A DNA stretch of 64,000 nucleotides from Acidimicrobiales bacterium (GTDB taxonomy: Bacteria > Actinomycetota > Acidimicrobiia > Acidimicrobiales > SZUA-35). The stretch spans positions 313,969 to 377,968 of the forward strand of contig JANQPB010000022.1 of assembly GCA_028285495.1 (NCBI GenBank), given 5' to 3'. The position numbers and the translations under genes were made by a program. How positions within the stretch are numbered: position 1 is the first letter of the stretch; every line of letters begins with the position of its first letter. A model generated the notes under the pieces. The model was not told the DNA's origin. It saw only the letters and a program-made list of their open reading frames with translations, and did not search any database. Below are positions 26,427-35,103 of the stretch, piece by piece.

Positions 26427-28004
26427 ATGCCAGAGGAGTTCCACGAACCGTTCAATGCCGCCACCTGGCTGGTCGACCGCCACGTCGAAGCCGGTGACGG
26501 TGACCGGCTTGCGGTCGTCACCGGCGACCGGGCGTTGACCTACGCCGAGGTGGCCGACGAGGTGGCGGCCGCCGCAGCCTCGCTCCGGGCGATCGGGGTC
26601 GGGCCCGAGCAGCGGATCGCCCTGGCCCTGCTCGACTCGATGGAGTTCGTCGCCGCGTTCCTCGGGGCCATGCGGATCGGGGCCGTCCCGGTGGCGATGA
26701 ACCCGCTGCTCCCCGGCCGTGACCTCGGCGTGATCGCGGCCGACGCCCGGGCCAGGGTGGCCGTCGTCTCGGCCCCGATGGCCGATCGGGTGCCCGATCT
26801 GTGCGCCGGCGCCCCCGAGGTGACCACCGTGGTCAGCACCGGATCGGCCGACCAGGTGGAGACGGGTTCGCCGAGCGCCCGGGCCGTCGGCTGGGCCGAC
26901 TTCCTGGCCGACGGGCAGGGCGTCGATGCCTGGCCGTACCCCACCTGGGCCGAGTCGCCGGGGTTCTGGCTGTGCACGTCGGGCTCGACCGGTCAGCCGA
27001 AGCTGGCGGTGCATCGCCACGGTGACATCCGGGTCACGTGCGAGACCTATGCCGACCACGTGCTCGGCCTGACCGCCGAGGACCGCTGCTTCTCCGTCGG
27101 GCCGATGTTCCACGCGTACGGCCTCGGCAACTCGCTCACGTTCCCGTTCGCGGCCGGCGCCTCGACGGTGCTCGAGCCGACACGGCCACCGACGCCGGCG
27201 CTGGTGGCGGAGCTGGTGACCACGCACCGGCCGACGCTGTTCTTCTGCATCCCGACGTTCTATGCCGCCCTCAACGGGTCGGAGCTCGCCGACGACACCT
27301 TCGCCTCGGTCCGCCTCGCCGCGTCGGCCGCCGAGCCGCTGCCGGCCGAGACCTACCAGCGGTTCCTCGACCGGTTCGGGGTCACGATCCTCGACGGGAT
27401 CGGCTCGACGGAGCTGCTGCACATCTACCTGTCGAACTCGCCGTCGGCGCTCCGGCCGGGCACCAGTGGCGTGCCGGTGCCGGGCTACGAGGTCCGGGTT
27501 GTCGACGACGACGGGAACGAGCAGTCCCCGGGCGAGCCGGGCCAGCTGCTGGTCACCGGTGACTCGATGACCACTGGCTACTGGTGTCGCACCGCCACCA
27601 ACCGCGCCACGTTCGACGGCCCGTGGATGCGAACCGGCGACCTCTACGTGGCCGACGACGACGGGTTCCACACCTACCTCGGCCGGGTCGACGACATGCT
27701 GCGGGTCGGCGGCGAGTGGGTGTCGCCGGCCGAGGTCGAGGCCACCCTGATCGAGCACGAGCAGGTGCTGGAGGCGGCCGTCGTCGGCGAACGCGACGGC
27801 GAGGGCATCCTCCGCCCGGTCGCCTACGTGATCCCGGCCGACGGCTTCGATCGGGAGGCGGGCGGCGAGGCGCTGGCCGAGGCGCTCACCGGGCTGTGCC
27901 GGGAGCGGCTGGCCGGTTTCAAGCGGCCGCGCCGCTACGAGCTGGTGGCCGACCTGCCCAAGACCGCCACCGGCAAGATCCAACGGTTCAAGCTGCGATC
28001 CTGA
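26427..28004 (+). CDS. Benzoate-CoA ligase-like AMP-dependent synthetase
   Basis: A 525-residue ANL enzyme. The start EPFNAATWLVDRHVEAGDGD is typical of benzoate-CoA ligases. P-loop-like motif WLCTSGSTGQPKLAVHRH (about 184-201), GPMFHAYGLGNSLTFPFAAG, A5-type LDGIGSTELLHIYLSN, hinge MRTGDLYVADDDGFHTYLGR with DDMLRVGGEWVSPAEVE, and catalytic Lys in KTATGKIQRFKL. GGGGAGGT precedes ATG 26427. Activation of benzoate or a related aryl acid is likely. Confidence 0.87.
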   Translation: MPEEFHEPFNAATWLVDRHVEAGDGDRLAVVTGDRALTYAEVADEVAAAAASLRAIGVGPEQRIALALLDSMEFVAAFLGAMRIGAVPVAMNPLLPGRDLGVIAADARARVAVVSAPMADRVPDLCAGAPEVTTVVSTGSADQVETGSPSARAVGWADFLADGQGVDAWPYPTWAESPGFWLCTSGSTGQPKLAVHRHGDIRVTCETYADHVLGLTAEDRCFSVGPMFHAYGLGNSLTFPFAAGASTVLEPTRPPTPALVAELVTTHRPTLFFCIPTFYAALNGSELADDTFASVRLAASAAEPLPAETYQRFLDRFGVTILDGIGSTELLHIYLSNSPSALRPGTSGVPVPGYEVRVVDDDGNEQSPGEPGQLLVTGDSMTTGYWCRTATNRATFDGPWMRTGDLYVADDDGFHTYLGRVDDMLRVGGEWVSPAEVEATLIEHEQVLEAAVVGERDGEGILRPVAYVIPADGFDREAGGEALAEALTGLCRERLAGFKRPRRYELVADLPKTATGKIQRFKLRS

Positions 28005-28027
28005 GCGCCCGGTCGTCCGGTCGTCCC

Positions 28028-28068
28028 TTGCCGGGCATCTATCCATCGATTATCATCGATTATTGATG
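28028..28068 (+). promoter_or_regulatory. arsM promoter with ArsR-type operator, leaderless start
   Basis: TTGCCG (28028-28033), 17-base spacer, TATCAT (28051-28056) is a near-ideal vegetative promoter. It places transcription start at about 28063-28066, on the ATG itself (28066), so the mRNA should be leaderless; no Shine-Dalgarno sequence exists. The same block holds ATCGATTAT twice (28045-28053, 28055-28063) and ends ATTGATG, the AT-rich imperfect dyad typical of ArsR/SmtB operators. No arsR is nearby. Confidence 0.6.
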
Positions 28069-28902
28069 AATACGAACCAGCCCTCCGACCAGCGCGATAT
28101 CCACGAGGACGTCAAGTCCTACTACCGGGCCGCAGCCGCAGCGGGCGCTGCGAACCACGCAGCGGCCAGCACCGGCACGGTCCCGGACACGCCCGACGGC
28201 ACGGTCGATGACACGGCCGGGGCCGCCGATGACACGGCCGGGGCCGCCGATGACACGGCCGGGGGCGACGAGGTCTGGGGCGTCGCGCTCTACGACGACC
28301 AGACGCTGGCCGAGGGCTCCGATGCCGCCGCCGGGCTGTCTATGGGCTGCGGCAACCCGTTTGCCGTCGCCGACCTGCGGCCGGGCGAGACCGTGCTCGA
28401 TCTCGGGTCGGGAGCCGGGCTCGATGTGATCGTGTCGGCCAGGCGGGTCGCGCCGGGTGGCAAGGCCTACGGTGTCGACTTCCTGCCCGAGATGCTCGAG
28501 CTCGGCCGAACGAACGCCGCGGAGGCCGGCGTCGACAACGTCGAGTTCCTCGACGGGATGATCGAGGCGGTACCGCTGCCGGACGCCTCGATCGACGTCG
28601 TCATCTCCAACTGCGTCATCAACCTGGCCCCCGACAAGCGGCCCGTGCTGGCCGAGATGGCGCGCCTGCTCAGGCCGGGTGGCCGGGTCGCCGTTTCCGA
28701 CGTGGTGGCCGACGACGGCTTCACCCCGCCGACCGGCGGCGACGAGTGGGCCGAGTGCGGGGCCGGCGGTCTCCGGCGGGGCCAGTACCTCGACCTGCTG
28801 CGCGACGTCGGGCTGGTCGACGCCTCCATCGAGCTCACCCACGAGACGAGTCCCGGCCTGCACGCCGCCGTCGTGCGGGCCACCAAGCCGGCCGCCGGCT
28901 GA
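28066..28902 (+). CDS. arsM: Arsenite methyltransferase
   Basis: A SAM-dependent enzyme that methylates As(III). 278 residues. The hallmarks LSMGCGNPFAVADL, TVLDLGSGAGLDVIVSARRV (SAM motif I), VISNCVINLAPDKRPVLAEM and the late cysteine in WAECGAGGLRRGQYL give the expected set of thiols. The N-terminus carries a 21-bp tandem repeat coding DDTAGAA three times in a region that is not conserved. Short leaderless start with ArsR-like operator. Ends convergent with the APH-like gene. Confidence 0.9.
   Translation: MNTNQPSDQRDIHEDVKSYYRAAAAAGAANHAAASTGTVPDTPDGTVDDTAGAADDTAGAADDTAGGDEVWGVALYDDQTLAEGSDAAAGLSMGCGNPFAVADLRPGETVLDLGSGAGLDVIVSARRVAPGGKAYGVDFLPEMLELGRTNAAEAGVDNVEFLDGMIEAVPLPDASIDVVISNCVINLAPDKRPVLAEMARLLRPGGRVAVSDVVADDGFTPPTGGDEWAECGAGGLRRGQYLDLLRDVGLVDASIELTHETSPGLHAAVVRATKPAAG
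28207..28265 (+). repeat. 21-bp in-frame tandem repeat in arsM
   Basis: GATGACACGGCCGGGGCCGC plus one C, repeated at 28207-28227 and 28228-28248, with a partial third unit from 28249. It encodes DDTAGAA units in a linker between the N-terminal helix and the catalytic domain. The copies are identical, so the expansion is recent; copy number may vary among strains. Confidence 0.9.
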
Positions 28903-28939
28903 CCCTCGCCGCCGGGGCCGAACCGCTCGCTCAGCCGGC
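28894..28939. terminator. Inverted repeat spanning two convergent stop codons
   Basis: GCCGGCTGA (28894-28902) and TCAGCCGGC (28931-28939) form a perfect 9-bp stem around 28 bases. Each arm is the last two codons plus the stop of one of the two convergent genes (both end Ala-Gly-stop). No U-run follows. It is the best terminator candidate between arsM and the kinase operon. Confidence 0.45.
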
Positions 28940-29950
28940 CATGACCCTGCGGTAGCGCCCGGCGTCCCGGCGGAGCCGCGGACGGGCCCGGCGGTGGAGC
29001 TCCTCCGCCGGGTCGACCGCGTGCTCACATCGGGCCGTGTAGCAGAGCGCGTACAGCGCAGCCGCCAGCGCCGCCCGCCGGTCGACCGCGGACAATGCGG
29101 TCGGGTAGCGGTCGAACCAGTCCTCGATCTCGTCGATGTCGGGCGCCATCGGCTCGCCGGCCACGCCGAGCGCTCGCCACGTCGAGGCGGCCAGCCCGAG
29201 CGCGGTCGGCAGGCTGACCGCGGCGAGGCTGTCGAGGTCGTAGACGGCGCGGAGGCCGCCGGGCCCGAGGCGAACGTTGCGGACGGTCCAGTCGGTGTGG
29301 GCCGTGATCGTCGGGGCCTCGATCCGGTTCGACCGGGCCAGCCTGGCCAGGTCGTCGATCCACGCTGCGCCCGCAGCGGTCGCCTCGAAGTCGAACAGGG
29401 GGCTGTGGGGCGTCGGATACAGCCCGGGATGGGGCCGGCGCAGCGGATGGTCGCCGAGGCGGTCGTCGAGACCGGCGGTGTCGACGACCAGCGCCAGCCC
29501 TTCCGCCGATGCCGTCCGCTCCCGCTGGCCGAGCGCCGGCGGCTGTCCGGGGTCGGCCAGGTGGGTCTCGACGGTGGCCAAACCTCGACCGCAGCGGACC
29601 GGACCGCCGACCGGCGTTGCGCACGGCACGCCACCGGCCGCCATCCTCGCCTGGGCCCCGAGGACGGCGTGGAGGAACGGCGACCGCCATGCCGGCTGGT
29701 AGGCCTTGATGACCAGGTCGTTGCCGTCGGCCAGGACCACGCCGGTCACGGAGCCGACCGAGGCGACGTGGAACCGGCAGGCCACCACCGGTGCCCTGCG
29801 GCCGACCGCGAGCAGGACGTCGTCGATCTGTGCGGCGATGGTGGCCGGCTCGGCGTCACCGTGGATCAGCGTCAGGACCTCGTCGGCCGGATCGGACCGT
29901 CTGGCGGCGGCGACCACGTCGGCGACGGGGTGCCGGCCGCCGGCGGTCAC
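28931..29950 (-). CDS. APH-like phosphotransferase
   Basis: 339 residues with the aminoglycoside/choline kinase fold. N-lobe ATP site DLVIKAYQPAWRSPFLHAVL with the Lys; catalytic loop AHTDWTVRNVRL (H-x-D-x4-N); metal-binding VYDLDSLAAVS. GTG start 29950 overlaps the TGA of the FGGY kinase (GTGA), so it is the third gene of an operon with the indolepyruvate oxidoreductase. The substrate is unknown; a sugar or small alcohol is likely. Confidence 0.78.
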   Translation of the reverse strand: MTAGGRHPVADVVAAARRSDPADEVLTLIHGDAEPATIAAQIDDVLLAVGRRAPVVACRFHVASVGSVTGVVLADGNDLVIKAYQPAWRSPFLHAVLGAQARMAAGGVPCATPVGGPVRCGRGLATVETHLADPGQPPALGQRERTASAEGLALVVDTAGLDDRLGDHPLRRPHPGLYPTPHSPLFDFEATAAGAAWIDDLARLARSNRIEAPTITAHTDWTVRNVRLGPGGLRAVYDLDSLAAVSLPTALGLAASTWRALGVAGEPMAPDIDEIEDWFDRYPTALSAVDRRAALAAALYALCYTARCEHAVDPAEELHRRARPRLRRDAGRYRRVMAG

Positions 29951-31410
29951 GGCCCGCCGGCGGCGAGCGCAGCGGCGAACCGCTCCCTGGTGGCGGCCAT
30001 GGTGGCGACGCCGGACGACGACGGCTCGATCGGCGCCGCTCGGGTGACGGCCCCGGCCGGATCGATGTCGACCCCGAGCGCAGCCCACGCCAGCAGGCCG
30101 GCACCGCGGACCGAGGCGTCGGCGGCGTCGTGGGCGATCAGCGGGATCTCCAACGCGTCGGCCAGCAGCTGCCGCCACCACGGGGCCAGCGAACCGCCAC
30201 CGGCGAGCAGGGTCTCGTCGATCCGGTGGCCGGCCTGCCGCAACGCATCGAGACCGTCTCGCATGGCGAGCGCCACCCCCTCGAACACCGAGCGGATCAG
30301 GGCGCGGCGGGTGGTGCCGGGCCGCAGCCCGACCCACCTCCCGGTCAGCGTCGGGTCGAGGTGCGGGGTCCGCTCACCGGTGAGGTAGGGCAGGAAGACC
30401 ACGGCGCCGGCTGCGGTGCCGTCGTCGTCGTGGTCCGGTCCGACCGCGGCCATGGCCGCCTCGATCTCGCCGTCGTCGACCGCCAGCAGCCGCCTGGCCC
30501 ACTCGATGGCCACGCCGGCGTTCTGGATGGCAGCCATGGCGTACCAGTGGTCACCGGCGTCACGGTAGAGGTGGGTCCGCCCGGCTGCATCGGTCAGCGG
30601 CGCCGCCAGCCGCTGGGCGAGCTGACCGCCGGTACCGGTCGACAGCTGGGTCTCGCCCATCGCCACGCCGGCGCCGAGCAGCGCCGCGGCGGTGTCGGCC
30701 GCCCCCGTGGCCACCGGCACGCCGGCGGCCACACCGAGCTCCTCGGCCCCGGCCACAAGGAGCTTGCCCGCCACCTCACCCGCCGGCCGAACCGGGGGCA
30801 GCCAGTCCGGGTCGACCGCGAAGGCGCTGGCGGCCGCAGCGGACCAGCGATCACCGACCACGTCCCACAGCAGCGTCGCCGATGCGTCGGACGGATCGGT
30901 CGCCACCTCGCCCGTCAGGCGGGCCCGGATCCAGTCCTTCGGCTGCAACACGGTCTCGATCCGCTCGACCGTCGACGGCTCGAGACGGGCCAGCGCGGCC
31001 AGCGTCGGGCCGGTCATCCCGGCCACCAGAGGGTTGGCGAGGCGTGACCGCAGCTCCGGGCCGAGGCACCGGGCCAGGCCGGCCAGGTCGGGTTCCGATC
31101 GCCGGTCGGACCACAGCACCGCCGGCCGCAGGGCCTCGACCTCGGGACCGCAGACGACGACCCCGTGCATCTGTCCCGACAGGCCGACGCCGACCACCCG
31201 GACCGTCTGGTCGTCAACGGCAGCCCGAGCCCGGGCGGCGGCCTCGCCGGCGGCGGCCAACCACCGCTCCGGGTCGGCCTCGCTCCAACCGGGGCGGGGC
31301 TCGACCGGCGGGTGGGGCGACCGGCCGACGGCCAACAGCCGACCGGCGTCGTCGATCAGACCGACCTTGGTCGAACCCGTCCCGACGTCCAGCCCGAGGG
31401 TGACGTCCAC
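29947..31410 (-). CDS. FGGY-family carbohydrate kinase (xylulokinase-like)
   Basis: 487 residues. N-terminal ATPase half LGLDVGTGSTKVGLIDDAG, the xylulokinase-type motif GVGLSGQMHGVVV, PAVLWSDRRSEP, then C-terminal half GTGGQLAQRL, FLPYLTGERTPHLDPTLTGR and LLAGGGSLAPWWRQLLADAL. D-xylulose or a related ketose is the probable substrate. It starts eight bases after the oxidoreductase stop and overlaps the APH-like gene. Confidence 0.88.
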   Translation of the reverse strand: MDVTLGLDVGTGSTKVGLIDDAGRLLAVGRSPHPPVEPRPGWSEADPERWLAAAGEAAARARAAVDDQTVRVVGVGLSGQMHGVVVCGPEVEALRPAVLWSDRRSEPDLAGLARCLGPELRSRLANPLVAGMTGPTLAALARLEPSTVERIETVLQPKDWIRARLTGEVATDPSDASATLLWDVVGDRWSAAAASAFAVDPDWLPPVRPAGEVAGKLLVAGAEELGVAAGVPVATGAADTAAALLGAGVAMGETQLSTGTGGQLAQRLAAPLTDAAGRTHLYRDAGDHWYAMAAIQNAGVAIEWARRLLAVDDGEIEAAMAAVGPDHDDDGTAAGAVVFLPYLTGERTPHLDPTLTGRWVGLRPGTTRRALIRSVFEGVALAMRDGLDALRQAGHRIDETLLAGGGSLAPWWRQLLADALEIPLIAHDAADASVRGAGLLAWAALGVDIDPAGAVTRAAPIEPSSSGVATMAATRERFAAALAAGGP

Positions 31411-31418
31411 GGTCCGGC

Positions 31419-34400
31419 TCAGAAGCCGGCCAGCAGCTGCTGGGCCCGCGACCGGAACTCGGCCACGTTGGCCTCCTTGATGTCCTCGTAGCCCCGGATC
31501 ACTTCGGGCAGCTCGGCCAGCTCGACCGCCCGATCGTACGTCGCCTGATCGAGGGCGGCCATGGCCCGGTCGAGCAGGCCCTCGTACTCACCGATCAGCT
31601 CCCGCTCCAGGCGCCGGTGCTTCGACCGGCCGAACGGATCGAAGATCGTGCCCCGGAGCCGCTTCATCCGCACCAGGGCGGCGAAGGCCAGCTCGCCGCT
31701 GCGGCGCATGCCGATCTTCGACTCGTAGCCCATCCGCCGCAGCGTCGGCGGGTGCAGCTTGTAGGTGATCTGGGCTCCCGATCCGAACTGCTCGGCCAGC
31801 GCCTCGTTGAACGCGTCCGAGCGGTGGAGCCGGGCGACCTCGTACTCGTCCTTGTAGGCCATCAGCTTGAACAGGTAGCGGGCCACCGCCTCGGACAGCC
31901 GGGTGTCGGCCGTCACCGACGTCTCCCTGGCCCGGACCTCGGCCACCTTCTCGACGTAGCGGGCGGCATAGGACCGATCCTGGTAGTCGATCAGCTCCGG
32001 CACCCGGATCTCGAGCAGCCGGGTCAGCTCGGGCGACGGGGCGGCCACCTTGCCGACGAGCTCGTCCACGATGGCCGAGCGACGGGCCTCGGACCTGCTC
32101 TGGTCGACCTCGCCCGGCCGCTGCAGGCCGAGCCCGTCGAGCCAGGCCGGATCGGCGGCGATCCTGCGCCCGATCCGGAAAGCCTGGGTGTTGGACTCGA
32201 CGGAGACCCCGTTGAGCTCGATCGCCCGCTCGATGGCCTCGGCCGAGATCGGGATCGCCCCCTGCTGGTAGGCGGCGCCGAGCACGATCACGTTGGCCGG
32301 CATGTGCGAGCGGAAGAGGTTCTCCGACACGTTGCCGGCGTCGAAGTAGACGTTGCCGTCGGCCCGGGTCGCCGAGTCGAGCGTCGCCCGGATGGCGGCG
32401 AACTCGGGGAACTGGGCCGAGGTGTCCCGGACCATGGCCCCGGTCGGCACCTTGGCCGACGACACGACGGCCACCGTGCGCTCGGGATCGGCCTTGTCGA
32501 GGTTGGCGGGGTTGACCCCGGTCAGCACGTCGAACACCAGGTAGGCGTCGGCGGTCCCCGACTCGACCTTGTTGGCCCGGCCGTCAGCCGAGGCCGACGG
32601 CACGTTGGCCCGGCCGTTCTCGTTCGGATCCCCGCCATCGCCGAACCGGCGGATGCGGAGGTTGGAGATGACCGAGCCGCCCTTCTGCGACAGGCCGGTC
32701 TGGTCGAGCCCGTCGGCCTGCTTGCCGTCCAGCAGGGCGGCGGTCGCCAGCAGCTGGTTGACGGTCACCACGCCGGTGCCGCCGATCCCCATCATGAGGA
32801 TGTCGCCCTCGTCGATCCGATCCGGCTCCGGCAGGTCGCCGGCCCCGATCGGCTCGAAGGCGAGGGTGGCCTTCTCGGTGCCGCTCGGATCGGGGATCAC
32901 CTCGACGAAGGCCGGGCAGTCACCGTCCAGGCACGTGTAGTCCTTGTTGCACGACGGCTGGTGGATCTGGGTCTTGCGGCCGAACTCGGTCTCGACCGGC
33001 TGCACCGACAGGCACGACGACTTGACCCCACAGTCGCCGCAGCCCTCGCACACGGCCTCGTTGATGAAGATCCGTATCGCCGGGTCCGGGGCCTTGCCCC
33101 GCTTCCGATCGCGCCGCAGCTCGGCCGCGCAGGCCTGGTCGTAGATCAGCACGGTGCAGCCCGGCGTGTCCCGCAGGAGCTGCTGGGCCTCGTCGAGCCG
33201 CGACCGGTGCCACACGTCGACCCCGGGGGCGAAGCCCGCCTTCCGACCGTACTTCTTGGGGTCGTCGGTCACGACGAGCGTCCTGGCCACGCCCTCGGCC
33301 TCGATCGACCGGGTCAGCTCCGGGACCGACATCTGACCGTCGACGTCCTGGCCGCCGGTCATGGCCACGGCCCCGTTGTAGAGGATCTTGTAGGTGATGT
33401 TGGTGCCGGCGGCGACGGCCTGGCGGAGGGCGAGGCTGCCGGAGTGGTGGTAGGTGCCGTCACCGATGTTCTGGAACCGGTGCTCCATCGTCACGAAGGG
33501 GGCGGCCCCGATCCAGGCCAGCCCCTCGCCCCCCATCTGGGACGTGCCCTTGGTGTTGCGATCGGGCCGCATGCCGGCCATCCCGTGGCAGCCGATCCCG
33601 CCGCCGGCCTCGGAGCCATCGGGCACGACGGTCGACGTGTTGTGGGGGCAGCCCGAGCAGAACCCGGCGAGGCGGGTGGCCCCGTCGGGGTCGGCGGCGG
33701 CCAACGGGATCAGCACCCTCTCCCGTGGGCCGGCGGCGACGACGTCGTCCCCGAACCGCTCGACCAGGTACGGCCGGAGGAGGCGGGTGATCGCATCGAC
33801 GTCCATCTCACCGTGGCCGGGGAACCAGGGCGAGCCGTCTGCCTTCTTCTTGCCGAGGATCCGGGGCGAGCCCGTCATCCGGTAGAGCGCGTCGCGGGCC
33901 AGCATCTCGACGAAGGCTCGCTTCTCCTCGACGACCACGATCGTGTCGAGCCCATTGGCGAACGCCTGCAGCGATCCCGGCTCGAGCGGCCAGAGCACGG
34001 CCGGCTTGTAGATCCGGATCCCTCGACGACGCAGCGTCGCCTCGTCGAAGCCGAGCCGGTCGAGGGCGGCCAGCAGGTCGTAGTAGGTCTTGCCGGCGGC
34101 GATGAAGCCGAGCCGGGCCTCGGCGGTGTCGACCGTCGAGCGGTTGAGCCGGTTGTGGGCCACGAACAGCTCGGCGGCCCGTAGCCGACCCTCGTAGACC
34201 TCCTGCTCCATGTCGACGGCGAACTGGCCGTACAGCCGGTCCTCCTGGGTGTGGGTCCAGGGCTTGCCGTTCCACTCCCACTCGGCCGGGCGCTCCGGCC
34301 GGACGCGACCGGGGCCGACGCGGATCGTCGAGTAGCCGTCGGCCACGTTGGTCACGATCTTCAGCGCCGACCACAGGCCCGAGTAGCGGGACAGGGCGTA

Positions 34401-34958
34401 GCCCCAGCGGCCGTAGTCGGCCACCTCCTGGACGCTGCCCGGATAGAGGATCGGGGTCTGCAGGTCGAGCAGGGCGAACTCGGAGCCGGAGGCCAGCGTC
34501 GACGACTTGGACGCCGGGTCGTCGCCGGCCACCAGCAGCACGCCGCCCTTCGGGTCGGTGCCGGAGACGTTGGCGTGCCGGAGGGCGTCGCCCGAGCGGT
34601 CGACGCCGGGGGCCTTCCCGTACCACATGCCGAGCACGCCGTCGTAGCGGCCCTCCCAGTTGGCGTTGGCCAGCTGGGAGCCCCAGATGGCGGTCGCCCC
34701 GAGGTCCTCGTTGAGGGCGGGGAGGAATGTGATGTCGTTGTTCTCCAGCTCGGTCTTGTTCGACAGCATCAGGCTGTCGACGCCACCGAGGGGCGAGCCC
34801 CGGTAGCCGCTGACGAGCGCAGCGTTGCGGAGTCCGTCGCGACGGTCGGCCCGGAGCTGGTCGAGGAGCACCCGCAGCAGTGCCTGGACGCCCGAGAGGG
34901 CGATGTCACCCTCGTCGATCCGGAACCGGTCCTCGAGCCTGAAGTCGATCAGCGACAT
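31419..34958 (-). CDS. Indolepyruvate ferredoxin oxidoreductase, fused alpha-gamma form
   Basis: A 1179-residue enzyme that decarboxylates aryl-pyruvates to acyl-CoA and reduces ferredoxin. Domains in order: pyrimidine-binding (VSGYRGSPLGGVDSLM near 50), central part, TPP-binding (GGGIGCHGMAGMRPDRNTKG then SQMGGEGLAWIGAAPF, about 460-500), a cysteine cluster EAVCEGCGDCGVKSSCLSVQ with a second in CNKDYTCLDGDC, and the gamma domain (MMGIGGTGVVTVNQLLATAA). Length fits the fused family. Start 34958 is set by the conserved MSLIDFRLEDRF; the longer frame to 35150 is unconserved. First gene of an operon with two kinases. Confidence 0.92.
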   Translation of the reverse strand: MSLIDFRLEDRFRIDEGDIALSGVQALLRVLLDQLRADRRDGLRNAALVSGYRGSPLGGVDSLMLSNKTELENNDITFLPALNEDLGATAIWGSQLANANWEGRYDGVLGMWYGKAPGVDRSGDALRHANVSGTDPKGGVLLVAGDDPASKSSTLASGSEFALLDLQTPILYPGSVQEVADYGRWGYALSRYSGLWSALKIVTNVADGYSTIRVGPGRVRPERPAEWEWNGKPWTHTQEDRLYGQFAVDMEQEVYEGRLRAAELFVAHNRLNRSTVDTAEARLGFIAAGKTYYDLLAALDRLGFDEATLRRRGIRIYKPAVLWPLEPGSLQAFANGLDTIVVVEEKRAFVEMLARDALYRMTGSPRILGKKKADGSPWFPGHGEMDVDAITRLLRPYLVERFGDDVVAAGPRERVLIPLAAADPDGATRLAGFCSGCPHNTSTVVPDGSEAGGGIGCHGMAGMRPDRNTKGTSQMGGEGLAWIGAAPFVTMEHRFQNIGDGTYHHSGSLALRQAVAAGTNITYKILYNGAVAMTGGQDVDGQMSVPELTRSIEAEGVARTLVVTDDPKKYGRKAGFAPGVDVWHRSRLDEAQQLLRDTPGCTVLIYDQACAAELRRDRKRGKAPDPAIRIFINEAVCEGCGDCGVKSSCLSVQPVETEFGRKTQIHQPSCNKDYTCLDGDCPAFVEVIPDPSGTEKATLAFEPIGAGDLPEPDRIDEGDILMMGIGGTGVVTVNQLLATAALLDGKQADGLDQTGLSQKGGSVISNLRIRRFGDGGDPNENGRANVPSASADGRANKVESGTADAYLVFDVLTGVNPANLDKADPERTVAVVSSAKVPTGAMVRDTSAQFPEFAAIRATLDSATRADGNVYFDAGNVSENLFRSHMPANVIVLGAAYQQGAIPISAEAIERAIELNGVSVESNTQAFRIGRRIAADPAWLDGLGLQRPGEVDQSRSEARRSAIVDELVGKVAAPSPELTRLLEIRVPELIDYQDRSYAARYVEKVAEVRARETSVTADTRLSEAVARYLFKLMAYKDEYEVARLHRSDAFNEALAEQFGSGAQITYKLHPPTLRRMGYESKIGMRRSGELAFAALVRMKRLRGTIFDPFGRSKHRRLERELIGEYEGLLDRAMAALDQATYDRAVELAELPEVIRGYEDIKEANVAEFRSRAQQLLAGF

Positions 34959-35103
34959 GGGTCCGATTTCAGCACGAAGAGCCGGCCGACGGCGAGTGGG
35001 ACCGGCCGGGCCCGGTCGGCCGAGAGGCCCCGGACGTCCCGCCCGAACTACGCTGGTCGGTAAGGCAAACGTCCGGAGTGGACGACGATCAGGGGGCATG
35101 CAC

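Noticed and set aside
31617..34184. An 855-residue forward frame antisense to the indolepyruvate oxidoreductase
   Set aside because: Composition (Gly/Arg/His/Asp/Val-rich) is that of a frame opposite a high-GC gene; no domain.
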